Assembly (NCBI GenBank): GCA_001303245.1
Contig: LJNS01000002.1
Location: 2,933 to 66,932, forward strand
DNA: 64,000 bases
Direction: 5' to 3'
Source of the DNA: Gammaproteobacteria bacterium SG8_30
GTDB lineage: Bacteria > Pseudomonadota > Gammaproteobacteria > Steroidobacterales > Steroidobacteraceae
A program made the position numbers and the translations under genes. Positions 34,110 to 42,314 of the stretch are shown here, one piece after another; the stretch's first letter is position 1, and each line of letters starts with the position of its first letter. The notes under the pieces were generated by a model. That model was not told where the DNA came from and did not search any database. It worked only from the letters and a program-made list of their open reading frames with translations.

Positions 34110-35190
34110 CGTCGTCGAAGCTCCGCAGTGCCAGCCCGCAGGCGGTGAGCAGCGCCGTGGCGTCCCGCGTCACGCCGAGCGCCTTGGCCTTGGAAGAGAC
34201 GCGCATCTGCCCGAGCGGATCGCCGCGCTCGGCCGCGATGCCCACGCGGCTCGCAATCACGTCTGCGACGCCCGGAATGTTCGCGCAGCCCCCGCAGACC
34301 AGGATCTGCTCGGGCTGCGCGCGGCCGCTTCCGGAAGCGAGGTAGAACTGCAGGGAACGGCTCACCTGCTGCGTCATGTCGTCGATGAACGGGTCGAGCA
34401 CTTCGGGCTGATAGTTGGAGGGCAGTCCGCCTTCCTTCTTGGCGCGGCCCGCCTCCTCCATCGACAGCCCGTAGGTCCGCATGATCTCTTCGGTCAGCTG
34501 CTGGCCGCCGAACGGGAAGTCACGCGTGTACACGACCTTCAGGTCCCGCAGCACGCTGAAGGTCGTGGTGCTGGCCCCGAAGTCGATGATCGCGATGGTC
34601 CGGTCGATGCCGCCGTCCGGCATCTGGTGGGTCATCAGCCGGCACGCGTTCTCGAGCGCGAAGGCCTCGACGTCGACCAGCTTCGGCACGAGGCCGGCCG
34701 CGGTGACCGCGGCGACGCGCTGGTCCACGTTCTCGGTGCGGGTCGCCACCAGCAGGACGTCCATCGTCTCGGGATCCTTCTCCGACGGTCCCATGACCTG
34801 GAAGTCGTAGCTGACTTCTTCCATCGGGAAGGGAATGTACTGGTCGGCCTGCATCTCCACCTGCTGCTCAAGCTCGGCGTCCGGCAGCGCGTTGGGCATC
34901 GGTATCGACTTCGTGATCACCGCGTCACCGCTGATGGCAACCGCGCACTCCTTCGACCGGACCCCGGAGCGCTTGACTGCCCGGCGGATCGCCTCGCCGA
35001 CCGCGTTCGCATCGACGATGGCCTTCTCGTTCACGGCGTTGTGCGGAGTCGGCTCGGCCGCATAGGCCTCCACGCGGTACTGGCCGCCGGACTCGGCAAG
35101 CTCGATGAGCTTGATCGAGGAGGTGGTGATGTCGAGGCCCACCAGCGGTCGGTGCCTTGTGCGCAGCGAAATCTGAGGCAGCTTCAGCAC
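34096..35190 (-). CDS. pilM: type IV pilus actin-like ATPase PilM
   Basis: PilM is the cytoplasmic actin-like component of the pilus alignment complex. The GTG at 35190, behind AAGGAAAAG, gives 364 residues. Actin-fold motifs are VGLDITTSSIKLIEL (phosphate 1), IAIIDFGASTTTFSVL (phosphate 2), LVCGGCANIPGVADVI (adenosine) and the SHS2 insert with VEMQADQYIPFPMEEV. It is the first gene of pilMNOPQ and diverges from the PBP1A gene. Confidence 0.97.
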   Translation of the reverse strand: MLKLPQISLRTRHRPLVGLDITTSSIKLIELAESGGQYRVEAYAAEPTPHNAVNEKAIVDANAVGEAIRRAVKRSGVRSKECAVAISGDAVITKSIPMPNALPDAELEQQVEMQADQYIPFPMEEVSYDFQVMGPSEKDPETMDVLLVATRTENVDQRVAAVTAAGLVPKLVDVEAFALENACRLMTHQMPDGGIDRTIAIIDFGASTTTFSVLRDLKVVYTRDFPFGGQQLTEEIMRTYGLSMEEAGRAKKEGGLPSNYQPEVLDPFIDDMTQQVSRSLQFYLASGSGRAQPEQILVCGGCANIPGVADVIASRVGIAAERGDPLGQMRVSSKAKALGVTRDATALLTACGLALRSFDDDAKY

Positions 35191-35256
35191 AAATCTTTTC
35201 CTTTTCAGGTCAAGCGCTTGCGACGCCTAAGCGCTACGCGGATCAAGTTTGCCCGC

Positions 35257-35285
35257 AACTATATAGCAAGCAACTGTTAAATTGA
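35257..35285 (-). promoter_or_regulatory. candidate promoter of pilMNOPQ
   Basis: On the minus strand, -35 TTCAAT (35280-35285) and -10 TATAGT (35257-35262) are 17 bp apart, about 70 bp upstream of the pilM GTG. The -10 matches five of six consensus bases; the -35 matches three. The local AT-rich patch stands out in otherwise GC-rich DNA. Confidence 0.45.
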
Positions 35286-35577
35286 ACGTGACCCGGATCG
35301 CAGATCGAAGCCCGTCGTCAACCCCCTGCCGCTCTCCCTGCCCGTGTCGTGACGGCCGTCCGGTTTGGCCCGGTCCGGCCAAGTTGTCGGCCGGGTTGCT
35401 GCTCTCTTGAGCGGCCACCGGCTCGACGCCTGTGACGGATGCTGCACGCAAGGGCTGGACGGCTCCGTGCGGAACTTCACGATCCACGCAACTCGCCGGT
35501 CCGCACCGCGGGGACCCGCTCGAATCTGCGAGCGTGCATAATCGTTTCCCTCCTCTGGTTCTGGACCCGGACTGACG
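35286..35577. other. pilM-mrcA intergenic region, remainder
   Basis: Together with the pilM promoter and leader this makes 387 bp between divergent genes. No convincing gene, structured RNA or repeat was seen. It must hold the promoter of the PBP1A gene; a CATAAT hexamer at 35537-35542 is a possible -10, but no good -35 accompanies it. A pyrimidine-rich stretch (TTTCCCTCCTCTGG) follows. Confidence 0.4.
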
Positions 35578-38070
35578 TTGAAGCTTCGCCCCGGTCGGAT
35601 CGTCCTTGCCGCCACTGCCGTCGTCGTCGCGCTGGCAGGACTCGTCGGTCTTGCCTTCCTCTCGACCTGGTTCTATCTGAAGCCCACACTCCCGGACGTC
35701 GCGCAGCTCAGGCAGCTCCGGCTGCAGATGCCGCTCCGGGTGTACAGTCGCGACGGCCTGCTGCTCGCCCAGATCGGCGAGCAACGGCGCATTCCGGTCG
35801 CCTATCGGGACGTGCCGCAGATCGTCGTCCAGGCATTCCTCGCAGCCGAGGACGACCGCTTCTTCGAGCACCCCGGCATCGACTGGCAGGGAATGCTGAG
35901 GGCGGTACTCGTGGCCGCCGGCCTGCCCGGGCCCCGCCAGGGCGGCAGCACGCTCACCCAGCAGCTCGTGCGCACCACGCTCATCGAGAACGAGCGCACC
36001 ATGCGGCGCAAGCTGCGGGAGATATTCCTCTCCGTGACGCTCGAGCGGGAGCTCACCAAGGAGGAGATCCTCGAGCTCTACCTCAACACCGTGTTCCTCG
36101 GTCAGCGCGCCTACGGCGTCGCCGCCGCCGCCGAGACCTACTTCGACAAGCCGCTGGCCGGGGTGACAGTGGCCGAGGCTGCCACGCTCGCCGGCATCCC
36201 GCAGGCGCCGTCACGCTACAACCCGGTGGCGAGCCGTGAGCAGGCCGAGCGTCGCCGCGCCTACGTCCTCAGACGCATGCGCGAGCTCAATTTCATCAGC
36301 GATGCCGAGCAGCAGGACGCCCTCGCCGGGCCGATCACCGGTGAGCTGTATGGCCCGCGGGTCGAGATCGAGGCGCCGTACGTCGCCGAAATGGTCCGGC
36401 AGGCCCTGTTCGACCAGTTCGGGGGCAGGATCTACGCGGACGGTTTCCGGGCGTACACGACCGTCGACAGCCGCCTGCAGCGAGCGGCGGACGTGGCATT
36501 GCGCAGCGCGCTGATCGAGTACGACCGGCGGCACGGCTATCGCGGTCCCGCGGGACGCGCGGAGCTGCCGCCCGTCGAGACGGCCGCGGTCGTGGAGGCC
36601 GCGCTCGCGCCCGTACCGACAGTGGGTGGTCTGCTGCCCGCTCTCGTGCTCTCCGTCGATGCAGCATCCGCGACGGTCGCGACCCGCGGCAGGGGGAACT
36701 TCACGCTGCCTTTCGAGGGAATGCGCTGGGCACGCCCGTCGCTGCCCGACCAGAACGTCGGCAAGGCCCCCGAGCGGCCGGCGGACGTCCTCGCCCGCGG
36801 CGACATCGTGTACATCCTGCCGAAGGCCGGGACCGAGGCCTACCTTGCCCAGGTACCGGATGCGCAGGCGGCGATCGTAGCGATCGATCCGCACGACGGC
36901 GGGATCGCCGCCCTGTCAGGTGGATTCGACTACTACGCCTCGAAGTTCAACCGCGCGACCCAGGCCCGCCGCCAGCCGGGCTCGGCCTTCAAGCCCTTCA
37001 TCTACTCGGCGGCGCTCGAGAACGGCTTCACGCCCGCCTCGATCATCCTCGACGCGCCGGTAGTCTACGAGGCGCCCGAAGGCACGGAGGAGAAGGACTG
37101 GCGTCCCGAGAACGTGGACAGCCGGTTCTACGGGCCGACGCGCCTGCGGGACGCTCTGGCGCGTTCGCGAAATCTGGTGTCCATCCGGCTGATGCGTGCC
37201 TTGGGCATCGGGACTGCCCGTGAATACGCGTTGCGGTTCGGCTTTCCGCCAACGCACGTTCCCGAGGATCTCACTGCGGCGCTCGGCACGGCCCAGCTGA
37301 CGCCCCTCGAGGTGGCGGCGGCATATGCCGTCTTCGCCAATGGCGGTTTCCGCGTGGGGCCTTACTTCCTCGACCGCGTCGAGGACTCGACCGGCGAGCT
37401 GCTGCTCGAGGCCGACCCTGCCGTGGCCTGCCTGGACTGCGAGCCCGAAACACAAGGCGGTCCCGTCGGCCTGCTCGGCGGCTTCATGCCGTCACTGCGT
37501 TCCATCGTCTCGGGAGACGGATCCGGTGCGACCTGGGCGCGCGACGTCGGCGGCTCCCTGCGCGTCGGCCCCGAGCACCGGGCCGGGCTCGCGATCAGCA
37601 CCGCAAACGCCTTCATCATGACGGACATGATGAGCGACGTGATACGCGTCGGCACCGGCCGGCGCGCGCTGGCGCTCGGCCGCCGCGATCTCGCCGGCAA
37701 GACGGGCACCACCAACGACCGCCGCGACGCGTGGTTCTCCGGCTTCAACGGCAACCTGGTCGCGACGAGCTGGATCGGATTCGACCAGGAACGCAGCCTG
37801 GGCGCGAGAGAGGAAGGCGGCCGCACGGCGCTGCCGATGTGGATCTACTTCATGCGCGAGGCGCTGCGCGACCGGCCGGTGAGCCGCCTGCCGATGCCGG
37901 AGGGCGTCGTGACCGCCCGGGTCTCGGCCGTGACCGGAGAGCTCACCGGGCCGGACGATCCGGACGCCGTACTCGAGTATTTCCTCGCGGGCTCGGCTCC
38001 CGGCGGTCCGGCGAGCGACGGCGAGACCGCACCCGCGTCGCCGGCACGCCCCGACGAATCCATCTTCTAG
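35578..38070 (+). CDS. mrcA: penicillin-binding protein 1A (bifunctional transglycosylase/transpeptidase)
   Basis: This enzyme polymerises and cross-links peptidoglycan. The TTG at 35578 is the only start before the conserved N-terminus and gives 830 residues. A membrane helix lies at 8-34. The GT51 domain has AEDDRFFEHPGIDWQG (catalytic Glu) and RQGGSTLTQQLVR. An OB-like domain follows, then the transpeptidase with Ser469 in PGSAFKPF (SxxK), SRN in LARSRNLVS and Lys708 in the KTGTTND motif. The Pro/Ala-rich tail after about 800 is disordered. The position opposite pilMNOPQ is the classic gammaproteobacterial layout. Confidence 0.96.
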   Translation: MKLRPGRIVLAATAVVVALAGLVGLAFLSTWFYLKPTLPDVAQLRQLRLQMPLRVYSRDGLLLAQIGEQRRIPVAYRDVPQIVVQAFLAAEDDRFFEHPGIDWQGMLRAVLVAAGLPGPRQGGSTLTQQLVRTTLIENERTMRRKLREIFLSVTLERELTKEEILELYLNTVFLGQRAYGVAAAAETYFDKPLAGVTVAEAATLAGIPQAPSRYNPVASREQAERRRAYVLRRMRELNFISDAEQQDALAGPITGELYGPRVEIEAPYVAEMVRQALFDQFGGRIYADGFRAYTTVDSRLQRAADVALRSALIEYDRRHGYRGPAGRAELPPVETAAVVEAALAPVPTVGGLLPALVLSVDAASATVATRGRGNFTLPFEGMRWARPSLPDQNVGKAPERPADVLARGDIVYILPKAGTEAYLAQVPDAQAAIVAIDPHDGGIAALSGGFDYYASKFNRATQARRQPGSAFKPFIYSAALENGFTPASIILDAPVVYEAPEGTEEKDWRPENVDSRFYGPTRLRDALARSRNLVSIRLMRALGIGTAREYALRFGFPPTHVPEDLTAALGTAQLTPLEVAAAYAVFANGGFRVGPYFLDRVEDSTGELLLEADPAVACLDCEPETQGGPVGLLGGFMPSLRSIVSGDGSGATWARDVGGSLRVGPEHRAGLAISTANAFIMTDMMSDVIRVGTGRRALALGRRDLAGKTGTTNDRRDAWFSGFNGNLVATSWIGFDQERSLGAREEGGRTALPMWIYFMREALRDRPVSRLPMPEGVVTARVSAVTGELTGPDDPDAVLEYFLAGSAPGGPASDGETAPASPARPDESIF

Positions 38071-38080
38071 GAGGTCCGAC

Positions 38081-38686
38081 GTGGCCAAGCGAAGCGTCCG
38101 GGGTGACCTGCTGCGGCACGCGCTGGCCGCCGAGGCGGCCCGCCTCATGGTGGAGCACGGCGTGGACGACTTCCTGTTTGCGAAGCGCAAGGCCGCAGAG
38201 CGTCTCGGCGTGAGCGATCACGCCGTGCTGCCGAAGAACACGGAGATCGAGGCGGCCATCGAGGAACACCACCGGCTGTTCGGCTCCGAGACGCACGAGG
38301 ACGAGCTGGCGGACCAGCGCCGCCACGCCCTAGCCGCGATGCGGCTGCTCTCGGACTTCGAGCCACGCCTCGTGGGCCAGGTGCTCGCGGGCACGGCCAG
38401 TCCGCACAACGAGATCGAGCTGCACCTGTTCGCCGACACGCCGGAGGCGGTCGTCTTCCAGCTGATGGAGCACGGCGTCAGGCATCGCGTGGCCGAGCGC
38501 CGGGTCCGCCTCATGCGGGACGAGCCCCGGAGCTTTCCGTCGGTGCAGTTCGCGAGCGGCCGCTACGACGTCGATGCGGTCGTGTTCCCGCGCGACGGCA
38601 TCCGCCAGGCTCCTTTCAGCCCGGTCGACGGCAAGCCCATGCGGCGCGCCACGCGCGCCGAGGTCGAGGCGCTCGTCGCCGGTTAG
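38081..38686 (+). CDS. conserved protein, possible nucleotidyltransferase-like
   Basis: The GTG at 38081 follows GGAGG, which overlaps the mrcA stop region, and gives 201 residues. Conserved-looking blocks are [41 protein letters not shown], and [21 protein letters not shown] following [20 protein letters not shown] is compatible with the core of a nucleotidyltransferase fold. Similar proteins in public annotation carry an unsupported Mur-ligase name; there is no Mur ATP site here. It probably forms an operon with mrcA. Its stop is interlocked with that of gltA. Confidence 0.75.
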   Translation: MAKRSVRGDLLRHALAAEAARLMVEHGVDDFLFAKRKAAERLGVSDHAVLPKNTEIEAAIEEHHRLFGSETHEDELADQRRHALAAMRLLSDFEPRLVGQVLAGTASPHNEIELHLFADTPEAVVFQLMEHGVRHRVAERRVRLMRDEPRSFPSVQFASGRYDVDAVVFPRDGIRQAPFSPVDGKPMRRATRAEVEALVAG

Positions 38687-39978
38687 CGCTCGGACAGGGG
38701 AACGTAGTCCCGCTGCGTGGGCCCGCGGTACAACTGCCGCGGGCGTCCGATCTTCATCGCCGGGTCAGCAATCATCTCGAGCCAGTGGGAGACCCAGCCC
38801 GCCGTGCGGGCCAGTGCGAACATCACCGTGAACATCGAGCGCGGGATGCCGAGCGCGCTGTAGATGATGCCGGAGTAGAAGTCCACGTTCGGGTAGAGCT
38901 TGCGCGACACGAAGTAGTCGTCGGAAAGCGCTATCTCCTCGAGCTTGAGCGCGAGCTCGAACGTCGGGTTGTCGGAGCTGCCGAGTTTGCCGAGCACCTT
39001 GTGACACATCGCGCGGATGATCTTGGCGCGCGGGTCGAAATTCTTGTACACGCGGTGCCCGAAGCCCATCAGACGGACGCCGCTCTCCTGGTTCTTGACG
39101 CGGTTCAGGAAGTCAGGGACGTTCTCCACGCGGCCGATGCGCTCCAGCATCTGCAGCACCGCCTCGTTGGCGCCGCCGTGAGCCGGGCCCCACAGGGCGG
39201 AGACGCCCGCCGAGATCGCCGCATAGGGATTGCAGCCCGTGCTGCCTGCGAGCCTGACGGTCGAAGTGCTGGCATTCTGCTCGTGGTCGGCGTGCAGCAT
39301 GAACAGCAGGTCCATCGCCTTGGCGTGCAGCGGGTCCACGTCGTAGTCTTCGCAGGGCACGGCGAAGAACATGTGCAGCATGTTCGCGGTGTACTCGAGG
39401 TCGTTGCGCGGGTAGATGAACGGCTGCCCGAGCGCATGCTTGTAGGCGGCCGCGGCGATGGTCGGGATCTTGGCGATGATGCGATGCGCGAAGATCTCCC
39501 GGTGGCGCGCGTCGTGGATGTCCATGGAATCGTGGTAGAACGCCGCCATCGACGCCACGATCGCCGACACCATCGCCATCGGGTGGGCGTTGTGGTGAAA
39601 GCCGTCGTACATCTTCAGCAGTGACTGGTTCAGCATCGTGTGCCGGCTGATCGAGCCGGCGAAGCTCTCGAACTCGGCCTTGCTGGGCAGCTGGCCGTTG
39701 ATCAGCAGGTAGGCCACCTCGAGGTGCGAGCTGTGCTCCGCCAGCTGCTCTATCGGGTAGCCCCGGTAGAGCAACACCCCGGCGTCGCCGTCGATGTAGG
39801 TGATGTGGCTCTCGCAGGAGGCCGTGGCCATGAAGCCCGGGTCGAAGGTGAAGACACCCTGCTCCTTGTAGACGCCGGCCAAGCTCACGACGTCCGGCCC
39901 GACGGTGCCGGAGAAGGCCTCGAGCTCGGTGGACTTGCCGGAGGAGAGGTCGGTCAGCTGGAACTTCTTGTTGCTCAT
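38683..39978 (-). CDS. gltA: citrate synthase (type II, hexameric)
   Basis: Citrate synthase condenses acetyl-CoA and oxaloacetate at the entry to the TCA cycle. The 431-residue product matches the gram-negative hexameric class. It begins [20 protein letters not shown] and has [36 protein letters not shown] (catalytic His), [17 protein letters not shown] (second His) and [16 protein letters not shown] (catalytic Asp). This type is usually inhibited by NADH. It converges with the upstream plus-strand gene; both stop codons lie in a shared TTAG. Confidence 0.97.
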   Translation of the reverse strand: MSNKKFQLTDLSSGKSTELEAFSGTVGPDVVSLAGVYKEQGVFTFDPGFMATASCESHITYIDGDAGVLLYRGYPIEQLAEHSSHLEVAYLLINGQLPSKAEFESFAGSISRHTMLNQSLLKMYDGFHHNAHPMAMVSAIVASMAAFYHDSMDIHDARHREIFAHRIIAKIPTIAAAAYKHALGQPFIYPRNDLEYTANMLHMFFAVPCEDYDVDPLHAKAMDLLFMLHADHEQNASTSTVRLAGSTGCNPYAAISAGVSALWGPAHGGANEAVLQMLERIGRVENVPDFLNRVKNQESGVRLMGFGHRVYKNFDPRAKIIRAMCHKVLGKLGSSDNPTFELALKLEEIALSDDYFVSRKLYPNVDFYSGIIYSALGIPRSMFTVMFALARTAGWVSHWLEMIADPAMKIGRPRQLYRGPTQRDYVPLSER

Positions 39979-40089
39979 GGTCGTTTCTGCCCGGTCCTGA
40001 GGACGTTAGGTGACGTGGCGCGGTGACACCCGAGCCTGTCATGATGCACCGCAATAATCAATACGATTTCCCACGCGTAAAATGAGTAC

Positions 40090-41256
40090 ATGCGTCGGTC
40101 CCTCGCCGTCTACGTCCACCTGCCCTGGTGCGTCCGGAAGTGCCCGTACTGCGACTTCAACTCGCACCAGGCACCGGCACGACTGCCGGAAGACGCCTAC
40201 GTCGAGGCCCTGTGCCGGGACCTCGACTGTGACCTGCCGCTCGCAGGAGATCGGGTGGTCTCGAGCGTGTTCTTCGGGGGAGGTACCCCGAGCCTGTTCA
40301 AGTCGGCCTCGATCGCGCGCTTCCTCGCGGAACTTCGCGGGCGTTGCCACGTCGCATCGGACGTAGAGGTCACGCTCGAGGCGAACCCCGGCACGATCGA
40401 GCGGGGACGTTTCGAAGGGTATGCCGAGGCAGGCGTGAACCGTGTATCGCTCGGTGCCCAGAGTTTCTGCGCCTCGGCACTCGAGACGCTGGGCAGGATC
40501 CACGTGCCTGCCGACATCGAGACCGCCGTCGCGGACCTCCGCTCGGCAGGCATCGGCAACTTCAACCTGGACCTCATGTACGGGCTGCCGGGGCAGGGTC
40601 TCGACGCGGCCGTCGCGGACGTGCGTCTCGCCCTGGGGCTGCGTCCCGCCCACCTGTCCCACTACCAGCTGACGCTCGAGGCGGGGACACCCTTCTTCCG
40701 CCAGCCGCCTGAACGGCTGCCGGATGACGACGCGACCCTGGAGATGCAGCTCGCCTGCCAGGAGGTGATCGCCGGCGCCGGTTTCGGCCAGTACGAGGTT
40801 TCGGCCTACGCGCTACCCGGCCGCTCCTGCCGCCACAACCTCGCCTACTGGACCTTCGGGGACTACCTCGGCCTGGGGGCCGGCGCCCATGGCAAGGTGA
40901 CGATGGACGAAGCCGTCCTGCGGACCGAGAGGCTGCGGCGTCCGCGCGAGTACCTGGCCGGGGGCGGCGGATCGCCGGTGACCCGCCGCAGGCGCGTGGA
41001 GCCCGCGGAGCTGCCTTTCGAATATGCGCTCAACGCCCTCCGGCTGACCGGCGGCTTCGAGCTCGGCCACTTCGAGTCCGCGACCGGCCTGCCCCGCACC
41101 GCGTTGTCAGGCCCCCTCGACTCGCTCACCGCCCGCGGCCTGCTCGAGCTCGACGACGAACGGGTCCGTCCCACGTTGCTGGGCTTTCGGTTTCTCAACG
41201 ACGTCCAGCAGGCGTTCCTGCCCGACCCCGAGGCGGGACCCGGGAGAGCCGCTTGA
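40090..41256 (+). CDS. hemW: radical SAM heme chaperone HemW
   Basis: HemW delivers haem to respiratory enzymes; it was long misread as an oxygen-independent coproporphyrinogen oxidase. The 388-residue product starts MRRSLAVYVHLPWCVRKCPYCDFNSH, with the radical SAM CxxxCxxC and the extra Cys position typical of HemW. FFGGGTPSLF, EVTLEANPGTIE, VSLGAQSF and LDLMYGLPGQ follow the family. It is shorter than true HemN. No clear ribosome site precedes the ATG. It is translationally coupled to a Rof-like gene. Confidence 0.95.
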   Translation: MRRSLAVYVHLPWCVRKCPYCDFNSHQAPARLPEDAYVEALCRDLDCDLPLAGDRVVSSVFFGGGTPSLFKSASIARFLAELRGRCHVASDVEVTLEANPGTIERGRFEGYAEAGVNRVSLGAQSFCASALETLGRIHVPADIETAVADLRSAGIGNFNLDLMYGLPGQGLDAAVADVRLALGLRPAHLSHYQLTLEAGTPFFRQPPERLPDDDATLEMQLACQEVIAGAGFGQYEVSAYALPGRSCRHNLAYWTFGDYLGLGAGAHGKVTMDEAVLRTERLRRPREYLAGGGGSPVTRRRRVEPAELPFEYALNALRLTGGFELGHFESATGLPRTALSGPLDSLTARGLLELDDERVRPTLLGFRFLNDVQQAFLPDPEAGPGRAA

Positions 41257-41516
41257 ACGGTTACCGGATCGTCGACTGCGATCTGCACGACCTGTACGAG
41301 ATTACGATCCTGCGGCGGCGCCGGCTGTTGCTCAACTGGCTCGACGAGCACGGCCTGGCGCACCTCGAGGTCGTGTGGCCGAACGATCTGGAGACGACGC
41401 CCGACGGAGAGTTCCTTTTGGGTACAGGCAGTTGCGGCCGATCGTTACGAATCAGGCTCGATCGGATCGTCCACGCGCGGGATCCGGTTGCTGGCGAGGA
41501 CTTCACAAAGCCCTGA
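41253..41516 (+). CDS. Rof-like (Rho-binding antiterminator) small protein
   Basis: A TTG start inside TTGA of the hemW stop gives 87 residues. The pattern YRIVDCDLHDLYEI, a short charged beta hairpin and an ending SLRIRLDRIVHARD match the Rof/YaeO family (C-D-x-H/Y-D-Y-x-E-x, then a basic strand, then L-x-L-D-x-I). Rof binds Rho and blocks termination. The spacing after the first strand is longer than in E. coli Rof, so the match is moderate. Coupling to hemW is unusual. Confidence 0.55.
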   Translation: MNGYRIVDCDLHDLYEITILRRRRLLLNWLDEHGLAHLEVVWPNDLETTPDGEFLLGTGSCGRSLRIRLDRIVHARDPVAGEDFTKP

Positions 41517-41857
41517 AATCGGTCGGCTCGCAGGGCAGTTGTGCACAGCCGGTCGGGACGGGTGATGCGACCGGGACTTTCGTCATATTCTTCCTGCTAT
41601 GCGTTAACTCGATCAGTCTAATTATTTGAAATATCTGGTCAAAATTGGCTGCTCAAATTTTAATCAAAGTGACATTAAGGCGATTTTGCGCGAAGTTCGC
41701 GGGACGGAGCGGACCCTGGTCCACAGAGTTATCCACAGGATTTGTGGATAAGGGGAAAAGCCTCTCAGTTTCGGTCACTTAGGTCGGCCCGCGGCCGACC
41801 GTATCGTACGCGGCGACGGCCCAAGGGTTGCGGCCTTGCCATGACCGGCGGCCGAGC
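41517..41857. other. AT-rich non-coding island
   Basis: No coding sequence was found between the Rof-like gene and the rpmE promoter. From about 41575 to 41700 the base composition drops far below the surrounding GC level, with runs such as CTAATTATTTGAAATATC and CAAATTTTAATCAAAG. A weak DnaA-like site, TTGTGCACA, lies at 41539-41547. The DnaA box pair at 41729-41751 closes the AT-rich part. Confidence 0.7.
41717..41751. promoter_or_regulatory. inverted pair of perfect DnaA boxes plus one degenerate box
   Basis: TTATCCACA occurs on the plus strand at 41729-41737 and on the minus strand at 41743-41751, separated by 5 bp. A third site with two mismatches, TGGTCCACA, lies at 41717-41725. All flank the AT-rich island. 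This fits a DnaA-binding locus. The number of boxes is small for a chromosomal origin, and no dnaA, rpmH, gidA or parAB genes are near. Confidence 0.75.
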
Positions 41858-41886
41858 TTGTAACGAGGATCCGGCCCGGCTAGACT
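41858..41886 (+). promoter_or_regulatory. candidate rpmE promoter
   Basis: -35 TTGTAA (41858-41863) and -10 TAGACT (41881-41886) are 17 bp apart, each matching four of six consensus bases. A start near 41893 would leave a leader of about 48 nt before the rpmE ATG. Confidence 0.4.
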
Positions 41887-41940
41887 CCCCGGCCCTTTTC
41901 CACACCGATGGGCCATAGAGCTGCCCCGGACGAGACGGCC

Positions 41941-42147
41941 ATGAAGGCGGACATCCACCCCAAGTACCAGGAAATCACCGTCACCTGCACCTGCGGGAAC
42001 TCCTTCCGGACCCGCTCGACGCTCTCCGAGGACCTCCAGATAGAGGTCTGCTCGCAGTGCCACCCGTTCTACACGGGCAAGCAGAAGATCGTCGACACCG
42101 GCGGCCGCGTGGACAAGTTCCGCAAGAAGTACGGCCTGTCCCGCTGA
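41941..42147 (+). CDS. rpmE: 50S ribosomal protein L31 (zinc-binding form)
   Basis: The ATG at 41941 ([20 protein letters not shown]) gives 68 residues; an in-frame upstream ATG at 41908 adds unconserved residues. The Cys ligands in CTCGNSF and [13 protein letters not shown] mark the zinc-containing C+ type, rather than the zinc-independent paralog used in zinc starvation. The ending [11 protein letters not shown] is conserved. It stands alone, with a hairpin 30 bp after the stop. Confidence 0.97.
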   Translation: MKADIHPKYQEITVTCTCGNSFRTRSTLSEDLQIEVCSQCHPFYTGKQKIVDTGGRVDKFRKKYGLSR

Positions 42148-42177
42148 CGTCGGGCGGGACCTCCCTGTTGGCAGGAC

Positions 42178-42201
42178 GAAGGGCGCCGAGCGGCGCCCTT
42201 C
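42178..42201 (+). terminator. hairpin after rpmE
   Basis: A perfect 11-bp inverted repeat, GAAGGGCGCCG and CGGCGCCCTTC, has a 2-base gap, so the loop will open a pair or two. Only a loose T-rich stretch follows, so termination may be partial or the hairpin may stabilise the 3' end. Confidence 0.6.
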
Positions 42202-42314
42202 GCGTCTGTGGCAGCCTTTAGGGGCGACCGCGGGTCAACTTTTCGCTCCCTCGGTCGTCAAACCGAGTAACTACCCGCCACGGCGGGCAGAATGCCCAGT
42301 CCGACACGAGCGCC

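Noticed and set aside
41517-41857. Chromosomal origin oriC
   Set aside because: Only two perfect DnaA boxes are present and no origin-linked genes are near, so it is reported only as a DnaA-binding island.
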